Source: CAZLMW01 sp964560875
GTDB lineage: Bacteria; Myxococcota_A; UBA9042
Length of the DNA stretch: 64,000 nucleotides
Direction of reading: 5' to 3'
NCBI GenBank assembly: GCA_964560875.1
Contig: CAZLMW010000023.1
Coordinates: 13,204-77,203 of the forward strand
Shown: one piece after another, positions 9,513 to 18,208 of the stretch
Layout: each line of letters begins with the position of its first letter
Position numbering within the stretch: the stretch's first letter is position 1
Translations under genes and position numbers: made by a program
The notes under the pieces: model-generated
What the model saw: only the letters and a program-made list of their open reading frames with translations
Told to the model about the DNA's origin: nothing
Database searches by the model: none

Positions 9513-12500
9513 ATGCGAAAAGCCCGATTTTACGCTGCCGTTTTGTCGCTCGCGGTCATCGCTGCCGGCTGCGGCACGACCGAAATCGCGACCGAGGAAG
9601 AGAGCCTCACGCCCGACGCGACGCTCGCCCAAGACGTCAGCGACGACAAGGACACCGGCGGCGCAGTCAAAGACACCGGCGGCAGCTCCGATCAGTGCGT
9701 CAACAAGTACGACTGCCTCAAGGATTCCAAGCTCAAGGGGCTTGGCCCGTGCACCAATCCTGTCTGCGACAACGGTGTCTGCAAGGTCGAGTCGAAGGCC
9801 GCTGGGACCAAGTGCGTTGATGAGACCCTGACGCTCAGCGCGTGCCAGGAGAGCACCTGCGACGCCAACGCCGAATGCAAGGCGGTCGCGCGACCCGACG
9901 GCGCGGCGTGCACCGATGCCAACCTCGCGCTGGACGAGTGCCAGATCGCCAAGTGCAGCGCCGGTCAATGCGCAGCGTCCAACAAGCCAGACGGCAACGT
10001 GTGCGGCATTGGATCGTGCAAGCAGTGCAAGGGCGGTTCGTGCAAGCAGACCACGCCCAAGGACGTCGACGACGGAAACCCGTGTACCAACGACTATTGC
10101 GACCCCAATAGCGGCGAGCGGCACGACAAGATCACCGACCTGGCGGGCAAATGCGATGACGGGGACGACTGCACGGGCGACGGAAACTGCGTCAACGGCA
10201 CCTGCAAAGCACAGCCCAAGGACTGCGATGACGCCGTGCCGTGCACAACCGACTCGTGCGTGAAGGGCAAAGGCTGCGTGCACAAAGCCGACAACGACCA
10301 GTGCAGCGACGACGACGACTGCTTGACGATCGCGTGCGACCTTTCTGCCGGCTGTACGACGACCAAGGTCAACGTGGGCGACACGTGTGAAGACGGCGAC
10401 AAGGAATGCACCAAGGACGACAAGTGCGACAAGGAAGGCAAGTGCGTCGGAAAGGCGGTTTGCGGCTGCAAGACCGACAAGGACTGCCTCGGCAAAGACG
10501 GCAAGCAGAAGGACCTGTGCGCGCCCAAGCTCTGCAAGATCGGCACGGACGGTAAGGGCCTCTGCCAGACCGATCCAGCGCAGGAAGTGAAGTGCACCGA
10601 CGACGGTAGCAACCAGTGTTCCGAGCAGGTTTGCGACCCGAAGACCGGCAAATGCGGCGCGCAAGGCAAGAACGACGGCAAGTCGTGTGACGACGGCGAC
10701 AAGTGCACCGAGAAAGAGACCTGCAAGAAGGGCGCGTGCGAGGGCGCCAAGAAGGGTTGCGACGACAAGAACCCATGCACGGCCGATAGCTGCGCGGCAG
10801 ACACGGGATGCAAATACGATCCTGCGCCGGGCAAGTGCGACGATGGCGACAAGTGCACCGACAAAGACGAGTGCTCCGGCGGCGGTTGCAAGGGCAAGTT
10901 GAAGGACTGCAGCGATGGCGTCCCATGCACCAAGGACACCTGCAGCAAGGAGAGCGGCACCTGCACAAGCAAGGTGGACGCCAAGCAGTGTGACGACGGC
11001 CAGGTTTGCACCAAGGACTCGTGCGACACCAAGGGCGCCAAGAAGTGCGTGAACAAGCCCGACGACAGCGCCAAGTGCGACGACGGCGACAAGTGCACCA
11101 TCGACGCGTGCAAGTCCGGTAAGTGCGTGGCGACCGGGTTCAACAAGGACCTGTCGGGCTGCGGCTGCACCAAGGACGCCGAATGCAACGACAAGAACGC
11201 GTGCACGCAGGACAAGTGCGACAAGGGCAACTGCGTCTTCGACGGCAAGCCGATGGAGGCCAAGGCGTGCGAGACGGGCAACAAGTGTCACGTCGCCAAA
11301 TCCGGCGTCTGCAAAGCCAAGGCGTGCACGGGCGGCAAGGCCAAGGACTGCAGCAAGTCCAGCGGCAAGTGCAACACGGCCGTCTGCAACCCGAAAACGG
11401 GCTCGTGCGACAAGCTGCCGAAGAAAGACGGCACCACGTGCAACGCGGATGGCAGCTTCTGCACGGTGGGCGACGTCTGCGCCAAGGGGACCTGCGTCAA
11501 GGGCAAGACAAAGGACTGCGGCGACGGCGACCAGTGCAACGACGCAACGTGTTCACCCGACAACGGCAAATGCGGAAAGAAGCCAAAGAAGGAAGGCACC
11601 GCGTGCGAGGACAACGACTCGTGCACCGCCAACGACACGTGCGCCAAGGGCAAGTGCGCGGCGGGCAAGCCGATCGACTGCAGCAAGAAGGCCGACCAGT
11701 GCAACGACGGGTTGTGCACCAAGGGCATCGGCTGCGTGCGCGTCGCCAAGAAGGGCACCGTCAAGTGCAACGACGGCAAGTTCTGCACCAAGACCGATGT
11801 CTGCAAAATCGAAGAGGATGACGGGCTCAAGGTCGGTAAGTGCGAGGGCTCGGGCGTGCCGAACTGCAAGGCAACCGGTCAGTGCCAGGTGGCCTACTGC
11901 GACGCGGGCAGCAACAAGTGCGCGACCAAGGCCGCGGGCATCGGTGCGCCGTGCGATGACGGCAACAAGTGCACGTTGATCGACGCGTGCATCTCCGGCG
12001 GCAAGTGCCAGGGAACGTCGCCGAAGAAGTGTTCGGGCGACCAGTGCAACAGCGGCGTGTGCAACAAGAGCACGGGAGCGTGCGGTCTTTCGCCGCTCAA
12101 GGACGGCACCAAGTGCACCGACGGCAGCCTTTGCACCCAGACGGATACCTGCAAGACGGGCAAGTGCCTGGGCGGCAACCCCAAGAAGTGCGCAGGTGAC
12201 CAGTGCCAGGATCCGCTCTGCGACCCGAAGACGGGCGCCTGCCACAAGGAGCCCAAGAAAGACGGCATCGCGTGCACCGACGGGCAGACGTGCACGACCG
12301 GCGACAAGTGCAAGTCGGGCACCTGCGCGCCGGGCACCTGGACCTGTGGCTGCAAGAGTAACGCCGACTGCGACGACGGCAATGGCTGCACCACCAACAC
12401 GTGCGTAAAGGGCTCGGACGGCAAGCTGAGCTGCAAGAAAGTCGTGAAGACGGGGACATCCTGCGACGACAAAAACAAGTGCACGACCAGCGACAAATGT

Positions 12501-14153
12501 CAGAGCAGCGAAAAGTGCGCGGGCTCGGCCAAGAACTGCAACGACAACAACGCCTGCACGCTCGACACCTGCTCGACGTCGACTGGTGCGTGCACGTACA
12601 AGACGCTTACTGGCGCCAAGTGCAGCGACGGCAACGCCTGCACGCAATACGACGCATGCACGCCCGCCAAGACCTGCATCGGCAAGTCGATTCTGTGCAA
12701 CGATGGCAACATCTGCACCAGCGATAGCTGCAACAAGTCGACCGGCAAGTGCCAATACCTCGCGAACACGGCGTCGTGCTCGGACAACAACGCCTGCACC
12801 GTCGGTGACAAGTGCTACAACAAGGCGTGCAAGGCCGGTCCTGCCAAGAAGTGCGACGACGGCACGATCTGCACCACGAACTCGTGCAACACGAGTACTG
12901 GCGCTTGCTCCTACGCGACCGACACGAAGAAGAACAACTACACGTGCGAAAAGGGCAGCTACAGCCGCTGCAACAACGGCAAGTGCAGCTGCACCAACTG
13001 GTCGGCGCGCGTTGGCGTCACGACGACGAGCAGCTATTACGAGAACCTGCGCGACGTGCAGCGTTCGGGTGACTACTGGTACGGCGTGGGGTATCGGCGC
13101 CTCTACTCAGGCGGCAAGTACTACTACTACGGGTTCATGTCGAAGAACGATAAGTGGGGCAAGTCCATCTACGGTCGGACCGTTTCCTACGGCACGACGA
13201 CGAGTGGGCGCTACCTGTACGGGATGGCGCGCAACACCAAGGACAACCGCTGGGTTGCGGTCGGGCACACCTACAATGGCTCCACGTACGGCACCGACGG
13301 TTGGGCCGTCGAGTTCGACGACAACGGCTACGTACGGCGCAACGTCGCGCTGCGCCCGGGGACAGAGGCGTACCACCAGGGCAAGAAGACTGACTACCTG
13401 CGCGACGTCGTCGAAGACAAGAACGGCTACTATTACGCGGCCGGCTACAGCTATTCGATGGCGAACTCGTACCGCTACAACGCGTGGATCATCAAGTTCC
13501 AGAAGTACAGCACCAACTCGTTCAAGACGATCTGGAGCCGCGGCAAGATCTCGACGTCCTACTACAGCGCCTACAACGCGATTGGCTATGGCTCGTACTA
13601 CGACCGCCCCCTCGCAGTCGGTTGGACCGCGACCGCCAGCTACAGCAACCAGGGTCTCGTGTCCGCTTGGACCAACGCCGGCACTCCCTACCACCGAGAG
13701 GTCGGTGGCACGGCGAAATTCGCGCACACGCTCACCGGCATCTCGGTCTACAAGTCGGTGTACAGCGCGGTCGGGCGTTGGCAGAAGGCGAGCAGCGACT
13801 ACCAGGGCTGGGTCGTCTACGGGTCGGCGTCGTCGGGCTCGCGTTACTCCGAGGGCTACCATGGCAGCACCGGAAGCGACGAGTTGATCGATACGCAGTG
13901 TCCGGGGTCGTACTGCTACGCCATCGGCCGCTACTACAACACCACCGAGAAGAAGAACAAGCTGTGGACTGCGCGGTACCTGTACTACAAGCCGACGTCG
14001 GTTTCGTCGTACTACTCCACGTATCCGCCGTACACGAGCTCGTTCTACAAGATGGGCTACGCGTCGAGCAGCGAGCTGGGCATCGCGGGCTCTTACTCGT
14101 ATGACGGCACGCTGACGCAGACCAACTACAGCGGCTACAAGATCTGCAAGTAG
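9513..14153 (+). CDS. Cys-repeat lipoprotein, paralogue of the preceding gene, with Tyr-rich propeller-like C-terminus
   Basis: ATG 9513 is chosen because GAGG lies just upstream and the protein then opens with a compact lipoprotein signal, MRKARF... ending VIAAGC with Cys20; an in-frame TTG at 9408 would add 35 residues before the signal. 1546 residues. After GTTEIATEEE and an Asp/Thr linker come Cys-repeats in two styles: CDDGDKCT..C..G.C and a variant CGCKTDKDC...DLCAPKLC. From about residue 1165 the protein becomes Cys-poor and extremely rich in Tyr, Ser and Gly with recurring blades such as YLYGMARNTKDNRWVAVGHT, a beta-propeller-like pattern. It shares domain order and N-terminus with the gene at 5207-9353. 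Function is unknown; outer-surface display is inferred. Confidence 0.88.
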   Translation: MRKARFYAAVLSLAVIAAGCGTTEIATEEESLTPDATLAQDVSDDKDTGGAVKDTGGSSDQCVNKYDCLKDSKLKGLGPCTNPVCDNGVCKVESKAAGTKCVDETLTLSACQESTCDANAECKAVARPDGAACTDANLALDECQIAKCSAGQCAASNKPDGNVCGIGSCKQCKGGSCKQTTPKDVDDGNPCTNDYCDPNSGERHDKITDLAGKCDDGDDCTGDGNCVNGTCKAQPKDCDDAVPCTTDSCVKGKGCVHKADNDQCSDDDDCLTIACDLSAGCTTTKVNVGDTCEDGDKECTKDDKCDKEGKCVGKAVCGCKTDKDCLGKDGKQKDLCAPKLCKIGTDGKGLCQTDPAQEVKCTDDGSNQCSEQVCDPKTGKCGAQGKNDGKSCDDGDKCTEKETCKKGACEGAKKGCDDKNPCTADSCAADTGCKYDPAPGKCDDGDKCTDKDECSGGGCKGKLKDCSDGVPCTKDTCSKESGTCTSKVDAKQCDDGQVCTKDSCDTKGAKKCVNKPDDSAKCDDGDKCTIDACKSGKCVATGFNKDLSGCGCTKDAECNDKNACTQDKCDKGNCVFDGKPMEAKACETGNKCHVAKSGVCKAKACTGGKAKDCSKSSGKCNTAVCNPKTGSCDKLPKKDGTTCNADGSFCTVGDVCAKGTCVKGKTKDCGDGDQCNDATCSPDNGKCGKKPKKEGTACEDNDSCTANDTCAKGKCAAGKPIDCSKKADQCNDGLCTKGIGCVRVAKKGTVKCNDGKFCTKTDVCKIEEDDGLKVGKCEGSGVPNCKATGQCQVAYCDAGSNKCATKAAGIGAPCDDGNKCTLIDACISGGKCQGTSPKKCSGDQCNSGVCNKSTGACGLSPLKDGTKCTDGSLCTQTDTCKTGKCLGGNPKKCAGDQCQDPLCDPKTGACHKEPKKDGIACTDGQTCTTGDKCKSGTCAPGTWTCGCKSNADCDDGNGCTTNTCVKGSDGKLSCKKVVKTGTSCDDKNKCTTSDKCQSSEKCAGSAKNCNDNNACTLDTCSTSTGACTYKTLTGAKCSDGNACTQYDACTPAKTCIGKSILCNDGNICTSDSCNKSTGKCQYLANTASCSDNNACTVGDKCYNKACKAGPAKKCDDGTICTTNSCNTSTGACSYATDTKKNNYTCEKGSYSRCNNGKCSCTNWSARVGVTTTSSYYENLRDVQRSGDYWYGVGYRRLYSGGKYYYYGFMSKNDKWGKSIYGRTVSYGTTTSGRYLYGMARNTKDNRWVAVGHTYNGSTYGTDGWAVEFDDNGYVRRNVALRPGTEAYHQGKKTDYLRDVVEDKNGYYYAAGYSYSMANSYRYNAWIIKFQKYSTNSFKTIWSRGKISTSYYSAYNAIGYGSYYDRPLAVGWTATASYSNQGLVSAWTNAGTPYHREVGGTAKFAHTLTGISVYKSVYSAVGRWQKASSDYQGWVVYGSASSGSRYSEGYHGSTGSDELIDTQCPGSYCYAIGRYYNTTEKKNKLWTARYLYYKPTSVSSYYSTYPPYTSSFYKMGYASSSELGIAGSYSYDGTLTQTNYSGYKICK

Positions 14154-14240
14154 ACCCGCTTGGGCGCCGGCCTGCTGGGGTCGTCGCGACGGTCAGTTCA
14201 GCTATTCAGGACCACGCTTTCGGCGGCGGGGAGCCGCGGA

Positions 14241-14474
14241 TCAGCCCGACTTGACGGCGTCCAACATGCGGCCCATGACGTCGTTGAAATCATCGGGCAG
14301 CGCCGGGTCGTCGAGGTTCTGGAGCGAATCGCGAACAGCCCGGTATTGCTTGAAATACGACGCGCACGGGCCGCACATCGCCATGTGCAGAGCGAACGAC
14401 AGCTTCTCCATCCGGCCGGCGTCGCCATCGATGTAGCGGTCGAGCTCGTCCATCACGTCCTTGCAACTCTTCAT
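14241..14474 (-). CDS. small zinc-type anti-sigma factor
   Basis: 77 residues. The motif HMAMCGPC gives H30-x3-C34-x2-C37 with an N-terminal Cys4, the signature of ZAS/zf-HC2 anti-sigma domains that hold ECF sigma factors inactive. There is no membrane segment after the domain, so it would be a cytoplasmic, possibly redox- or zinc-responsive regulator. Its ATG overlaps the stop of the sigma-factor gene in an ATGA, the usual coupled arrangement for a cognate pair. The promoter is not in the immediate gap and would be shared with the sigma gene. Confidence 0.85.
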   Translation of the reverse strand: MKSCKDVMDELDRYIDGDAGRMEKLSFALHMAMCGPCASYFKQYRAVRDSLQNLDDPALPDDFNDVMGRMLDAVKSG

Positions 14475-15145
14475 GGCGCGCGCTCCTCGAGCAGCGGCTC
14501 CACGGCCTGGCGAAGTGCGCGACGGGCCCGGTGCAGGGACACGCGCAGGTTCGCCGACGAGATGCCAAGGATGTCGCAGATCTCGTCGCTCGAGAGGCCA
14601 TGCACCTCTTTCATCAACAGGACCTGCTGGTGGTTGTGTGGCAGTGAAGGCAACGTCTGCTGGACCGCCTCAAGAACGCGACGCGCATCGATTTGCGCGC
14701 CCATGCTGCCAACCCAGGGTCGCGGCGGATCCGTCCAGGCGCCCGTGGTGTCGAAGCGATCTTCCCAGCGGCCGTCTTCGTTATCCGATGGCGTCACGTA
14801 GCGCTTGTTACGGCGGAGCTCATCGATCGCCTTGTTGTGCACGGCGCGGAACAGCCAGCTCTTGACCGAACAGCGACCTTCGAACCGATGCATGCCGCTG
14901 TGAACGGAGACGATGGCCTCCTGGACGGCCTCTTCGGCGGCGTCGCGGCGCTTCAGCAATCGGGTTGCGTAGCCAATCAACATCGGTCCGTAGGTCTCGA
15001 GCGTGTCGCGCCACGCCCGCTGATCTCCTGCTTGCAGTGCGGTGACGAGGTCCCGCTCAGAGCGCCCACCGACGGCCGCGACCATCAGGGTCGCCCATCG
15101 AAAGGCGGGTAAACTCAACAACGTCGCGAGCACGCGATCCTCCAC
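14471..15145 (-). CDS. ECF-family RNA polymerase sigma factor
   Basis: About 224 residues. Region 2 is visible around DAAEEAVQEAIVSVHSGMHR and CSVKSWLFRAVHNKAIDELRR; region 4 around LPSLPHNHQQVLLMKEVHGL with the helix-turn-helix ISSANLRVSLHRARRALR. It directs RNA polymerase to a small regulon and is presumably held by the adjacent anti-sigma factor, whose gene overlaps it by four bases. Start uncertain: GTG at 15145 is the longest; GTG at 15133, preceded by GGAG, gives a protein four residues shorter; ATG at 15085 is also possible. The pair lies convergent to the large lipoprotein genes, so control of those genes is possible but not shown. Confidence 0.88.
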   Translation of the reverse strand: MEDRVLATLLSLPAFRWATLMVAAVGGRSERDLVTALQAGDQRAWRDTLETYGPMLIGYATRLLKRRDAAEEAVQEAIVSVHSGMHRFEGRCSVKSWLFRAVHNKAIDELRRNKRYVTPSDNEDGRWEDRFDTTGAWTDPPRPWVGSMGAQIDARRVLEAVQQTLPSLPHNHQQVLLMKEVHGLSSDEICDILGISSANLRVSLHRARRALRQAVEPLLEERAP

Positions 15146-15229
15146 GCAGATGGGGCTGACGTCTTGTACTGCCGGGCCCCACGCCGAGCAAGCGCGCTCA
15201 GCGACACGGACGCTCTACGCACCGGTTTG

Positions 15230-16273
15230 TTACAGGGATGGGTCGCTTTGTTCGTCGAGGACGGGTCCAGGAACGTCGCGGCGGCGCGTCGAACCGCTCT
15301 TCACGTCCTGCAAGTGCTGAGTCATGTACTCGGATTCGCTGCGAATGTGGTGGTAGACAGCGGCGCCGAGCACCTTGTCCGCGATCCAGTGCGCCGAATG
15401 GGTGAACACAGGCTCGAGTCCGCGCTTGATCTTGTGGCGACCGCCGGCGCCAGCCTCAAAGCGGGTCCAACCGTTTTCGATGCAGTGCTCGATCAGCTTG
15501 TAGAACGCCATCTCGAAGTGCAGCGCGTAGTACTCGCGCACACATCCCCAATACCGGCCGTAGAGGTGTTTGCCGCGCTGGAAATTGATGGTCGCCGCCA
15601 CCCATCGCTCGTCGTCGCGCGCCATGCAGCAGAGCACCCGATCGGCGAAGTGTGCGCGCAATTGCTCGAAGAAAGCCGCCGTCAGGTAGGGCGTGGATCC
15701 GTATCGGTGACAGCCCCGCAGGTAGAATTCCCCGATGGCACGCCATTGTTCATCGTCCATCTCGGAGCCGCGGTAGATGCCGATGTGCAGACCGTGCGAG
15801 CTGGCGAGGCGTCGTTCGCGCCGGATCTGTTTGCGGTTGCGCGAGCGCATCGTCGCCAGGAATTCGTCGAAGGTTGCGTACCCGTTGTTTTGCCATGCGT
15901 GCTGGACGGTGAGGCGGTGTTCGTAGCCAAGTCGGGCCAACGCCTGCGCTTCTTCTTCGCGCGTGAACAGCCAGTGGACGGACGTCGCCTTCACGTCTTT
16001 GGTCAGCGTGACGGCGCCGCTGCCGAGCAATCGGGTCACCTCGACCGGGTCTGCGTTTGGATGCACGAGCACACGGGGCCCCGCTGCCGGCGTGAATGGC
16101 GCGGCGACAACGAGCTTGGGGTAGTACGACTCGCCGTTTCGATGAAAGAACGANNNNNNNNNNNNNNNNNNNNNNNNNNNNNNNNNNNNNNNNNNNNNNN
16201 NNNNNNNNNNNNNNNNNNNNNNNNNNNNNNNNNNNNNNNNNNNNNNNNNNNNNAACAGCGACAAGGCGCACAT
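15230..16273 (-). CDS. FemAB-like N-acyltransferase (COG3146/DUF482 family), N-terminus broken by gap
   Basis: The readable part has family-typical stretches: YYPKLVVAAPFTPAAGPRVL, RNRKQIRRERR, RYWGCVREYYALHFEMAFYK and FEAGAGGRHKIKRGLEPV, which match the predicted peptidogalycan/FemAB-like acyltransferases of the GNAT fold. Members are usually about 380 residues; here the first part lies in or beyond the N gap at 16154-16253, and the true start may be a GTG near 16271 or inside the gap. Substrate is unknown; transfer of an acyl or aminoacyl group is inferred from the fold. It precedes the sigma factor gene on the same strand with about 84 bases between them. Confidence 0.8.
   Translation of the reverse strand: MCALSLXXXXXXXXXXXXXXXXXXXXXXXXXXXXXXXXXXSFFHRNGESYYPKLVVAAPFTPAAGPRVLVHPNADPVEVTRLLGSGAVTLTKDVKATSVHWLFTREEEAQALARLGYEHRLTVQHAWQNNGYATFDEFLATMRSRNRKQIRRERRLASSHGLHIGIYRGSEMDDEQWRAIGEFYLRGCHRYGSTPYLTAAFFEQLRAHFADRVLCCMARDDERWVAATINFQRGKHLYGRYWGCVREYYALHFEMAFYKLIEHCIENGWTRFEAGAGGRHKIKRGLEPVFTHSAHWIADKVLGAAVYHHIRSESEYMTQHLQDVKSGSTRRRDVPGPVLDEQSDPSL
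16154..16253. other. assembly gap (100 N)
   Basis: Exactly 100 N, so a gap of unknown length. It removes the N-terminal part of the FemAB-like acyltransferase gene and possibly the intergenic region towards the RNase H gene. Confidence 0.98.
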
Positions 16274-16380
16274 GCAGAGGGTAGCGAATGTCGAGCGAGT
16301 GCGACACCGGGCGCGATTGGGAAAGCGCTGTTGTCGAAGGCGCGATCGCGATCCAGACTGCCGGCCTCGACGGGGGCCTC

Positions 16381-17121
16381 ATGCCAGACTTCACATGCCA
16401 GGTTTGCGGAGACGCGTTTTCGTTGCCGCAAGAAGTGATCGACCGCTATCCGGGGTGGAAGCCTCGGTTTTGCAGGCGGCACAAGGGTGGCAAGGCCAGC
16501 TCGGGTAAGTCGGGAAGTGGCCGTTCGGGTGCCAGCAAATGGTCGGGCGGTGGCGGCAAGTCATCGGGTAGCCGTGGTTCATCGCGTCGATCAGGCGGTG
16601 GCGGCCGAGGCGGCAAGGGTCGGAGCGGATCGTTGCGGGAAGAGAACCTGCCCCTCGCGGACGTGTTGGCCCGGTACTCGGGCGGGCCGGACGACGGCAT
16701 CTTCACCGACGGTAGCTGCAGCCCCAATCCAGGCCCGGGCGGGTGGGGCGTGGCGTGGCTCAAGGGCGGCGAGCTCGTCGAACATCGCCACGGCCACGAT
16801 CCGGCGACGACCAACAATCGCATGGAGCTCCTGGCGATCATCGAGGCGCTCAAGCTGATCGACGAAGACACCGCGGTAATCGTTTTCAGCGACAGCAACC
16901 TGTGCGTTCAAACCCTCAATCAGTGGGCGGCCGGCTGGGAGAGGCGCGGCTGGAAGCGCAAGGCCGGGCCGATCAAGAACCTCGAGTTGGTGCAGGAGGC
17001 CTACGGTCTCAAGCAATCCCGCCCCAACGTGAAGATCGAGTGGATTGCGGCGCACACCGGGTACCTGGGCAACGAGCTCGCCGACTCGCTGGCGACGGCG
17101 TGGATGCGCAGCTCCCTGTAG
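16381..17121 (+). CDS. rnhA: ribonuclease HI with N-terminal zinc-finger and Gly/Ser/Arg linker
   Basis: 246 residues from ATG 16381. Residues 1-35 hold a compact Cys/His cluster, C6-x2-C9 and C31-x2-H34, expected to bind zinc. Residues about 36-95 form a basic, Gly/Ser-rich low-complexity linker. The RNase H fold follows with all four acidic catalytic residues: D110 (TDGS), E149 (RMEL), D171 (SDS) and D235 (ELAD). It should cut the RNA strand of RNA-DNA hybrids. An upstream in-frame ATG at 16288 would add 31 residues without obvious conservation. The zinc-finger and linker probably add nucleic-acid binding, in place of the hybrid-binding domain found in some RNases H. Confidence 0.9.
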   Translation: MPDFTCQVCGDAFSLPQEVIDRYPGWKPRFCRRHKGGKASSGKSGSGRSGASKWSGGGGKSSGSRGSSRRSGGGGRGGKGRSGSLREENLPLADVLARYSGGPDDGIFTDGSCSPNPGPGGWGVAWLKGGELVEHRHGHDPATTNNRMELLAIIEALKLIDEDTAVIVFSDSNLCVQTLNQWAAGWERRGWKRKAGPIKNLELVQEAYGLKQSRPNVKIEWIAAHTGYLGNELADSLATAWMRSSL

Positions 17122-17260
17122 CCGCCAATCTTTGTAGCGGCCAATCTCTCTTGCCCCCAATCTCTATAGCCGCCGCAGCTCTGTTTGCCGGTCGGCGGCG
17201 TCCACCAAATGGCACTGCGCCTTGACAGCCGGTCGTCCTGAGCCCGATCCTGAGCAGGCC
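17122..17260. repeat. short iterated CCAATCT motif between rnhA and the envelope operon
   Basis: CCAATCT recurs three times, each a short distance apart (about 17125-17165), flanked by TAGC(C/G)GCC. No gene fits here. It may be a slipped tandem repeat or a regulator-binding cluster; nothing distinguishes the two. Confidence 0.35.
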
Positions 17261-18208
17261 GTGCACAAACGATCCCAACAAGCGACTGCTCCACGTTTTA
17301 CGCCCGTCGCGAGAGGCGTGTCGTGGCTCGTGGTCGCCGCCGTGGTCGGTATCGCGTTCACCCCGACGACAGCTGCCGCGCGCTCCGGAGAGATGCGGCT
17401 GTTCACGCCTGGCTTCGAGCTCATGACCGGCTATTCGGTCAACGTCGGCTACTTCTACGAGACCGGCCCGAGCGATCTGCGGCCCGCCGGTGCCGATGTG
17501 ATGAAAGGCAACCCCGTCTCGACCGGGCTGACCTATTACGAGCGCCAGGGGCTCATCAGCGGCTACCTGATCGCGATCGCGGCCGCGGCCGCGGGGTCCT
17601 ACGGTAACTCGCTGCCGAAAAAGACCACCTACACCCGCAAGGGCAGCTGGGTCGTCGAACGCAAGTACTACCTCAGCCCCGAAGCGAGGGCCAAGGCGGA
17701 CAAGGACGTCGCGGATCGTTCGGCCCGCATCGGTTCAGCGAGCAACCAGAGCTTCGAGTTCATGGTCTACATGCGGTCGCTGCCGGGCACGACGGGCGAG
17801 ACGTCCGGTTACCGGCTGAACATGTTCTTCGGCATCCCGATCAAGAACGAATACATGCTCGACCTGGGCTTCGGCTGGGGCAAAGCGGACGCGTGGTGGA
17901 AGGTCGACGGCGTGGACTACCGCGCGGAGTGGATCTACGTCGGCATGCCGTTTCGCTTCAACATTCCGCTGCCCATCGCGCTGGCGTGGATCCAATGGGA
18001 CTGGAACTGGTGGGGCCATGGCGAGCCCGACTACGAATACAGGGACGCCGACAAGACGCGCTTTTTCCGCCAAGCCACGCCGTTTCCTGTGCGCATCGGC
18101 CTGACGACAGCGATCCTCGACCGCATTCACGCCGAGTTCCAGGTCGTCACGCCGAGCCTGATGAGCTTTGAGTTCGCCTACCGCATCACCGTGGGGGCCA
18201 AGTTCTGA
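17261..18208 (+). CDS. exported barrel-like envelope protein, unknown function
   Basis: About 315 residues from GTG 17261; a TTG at 17222 would add 13 residues. A signal peptide is clear: basic start, hydrophobic core GVSWLVVAAVVGIAF and a probable cleavage after TTAAA. The mature part alternates aromatic and small residues (YSVNVGYFYETG, YRLNMFFGIPIKNEYMLDLGFGW) and ends in an aromatic Phe, as outer-membrane barrels do. Its stop overlaps the next start in TGATG, so the three genes 17261-20102 are translationally coupled. No family recognised. Confidence 0.7.
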   Translation: MHKRSQQATAPRFTPVARGVSWLVVAAVVGIAFTPTTAAARSGEMRLFTPGFELMTGYSVNVGYFYETGPSDLRPAGADVMKGNPVSTGLTYYERQGLISGYLIAIAAAAAGSYGNSLPKKTTYTRKGSWVVERKYYLSPEARAKADKDVADRSARIGSASNQSFEFMVYMRSLPGTTGETSGYRLNMFFGIPIKNEYMLDLGFGWGKADAWWKVDGVDYRAEWIYVGMPFRFNIPLPIALAWIQWDWNWWGHGEPDYEYRDADKTRFFRQATPFPVRIGLTTAILDRIHAEFQVVTPSLMSFEFAYRITVGAKF

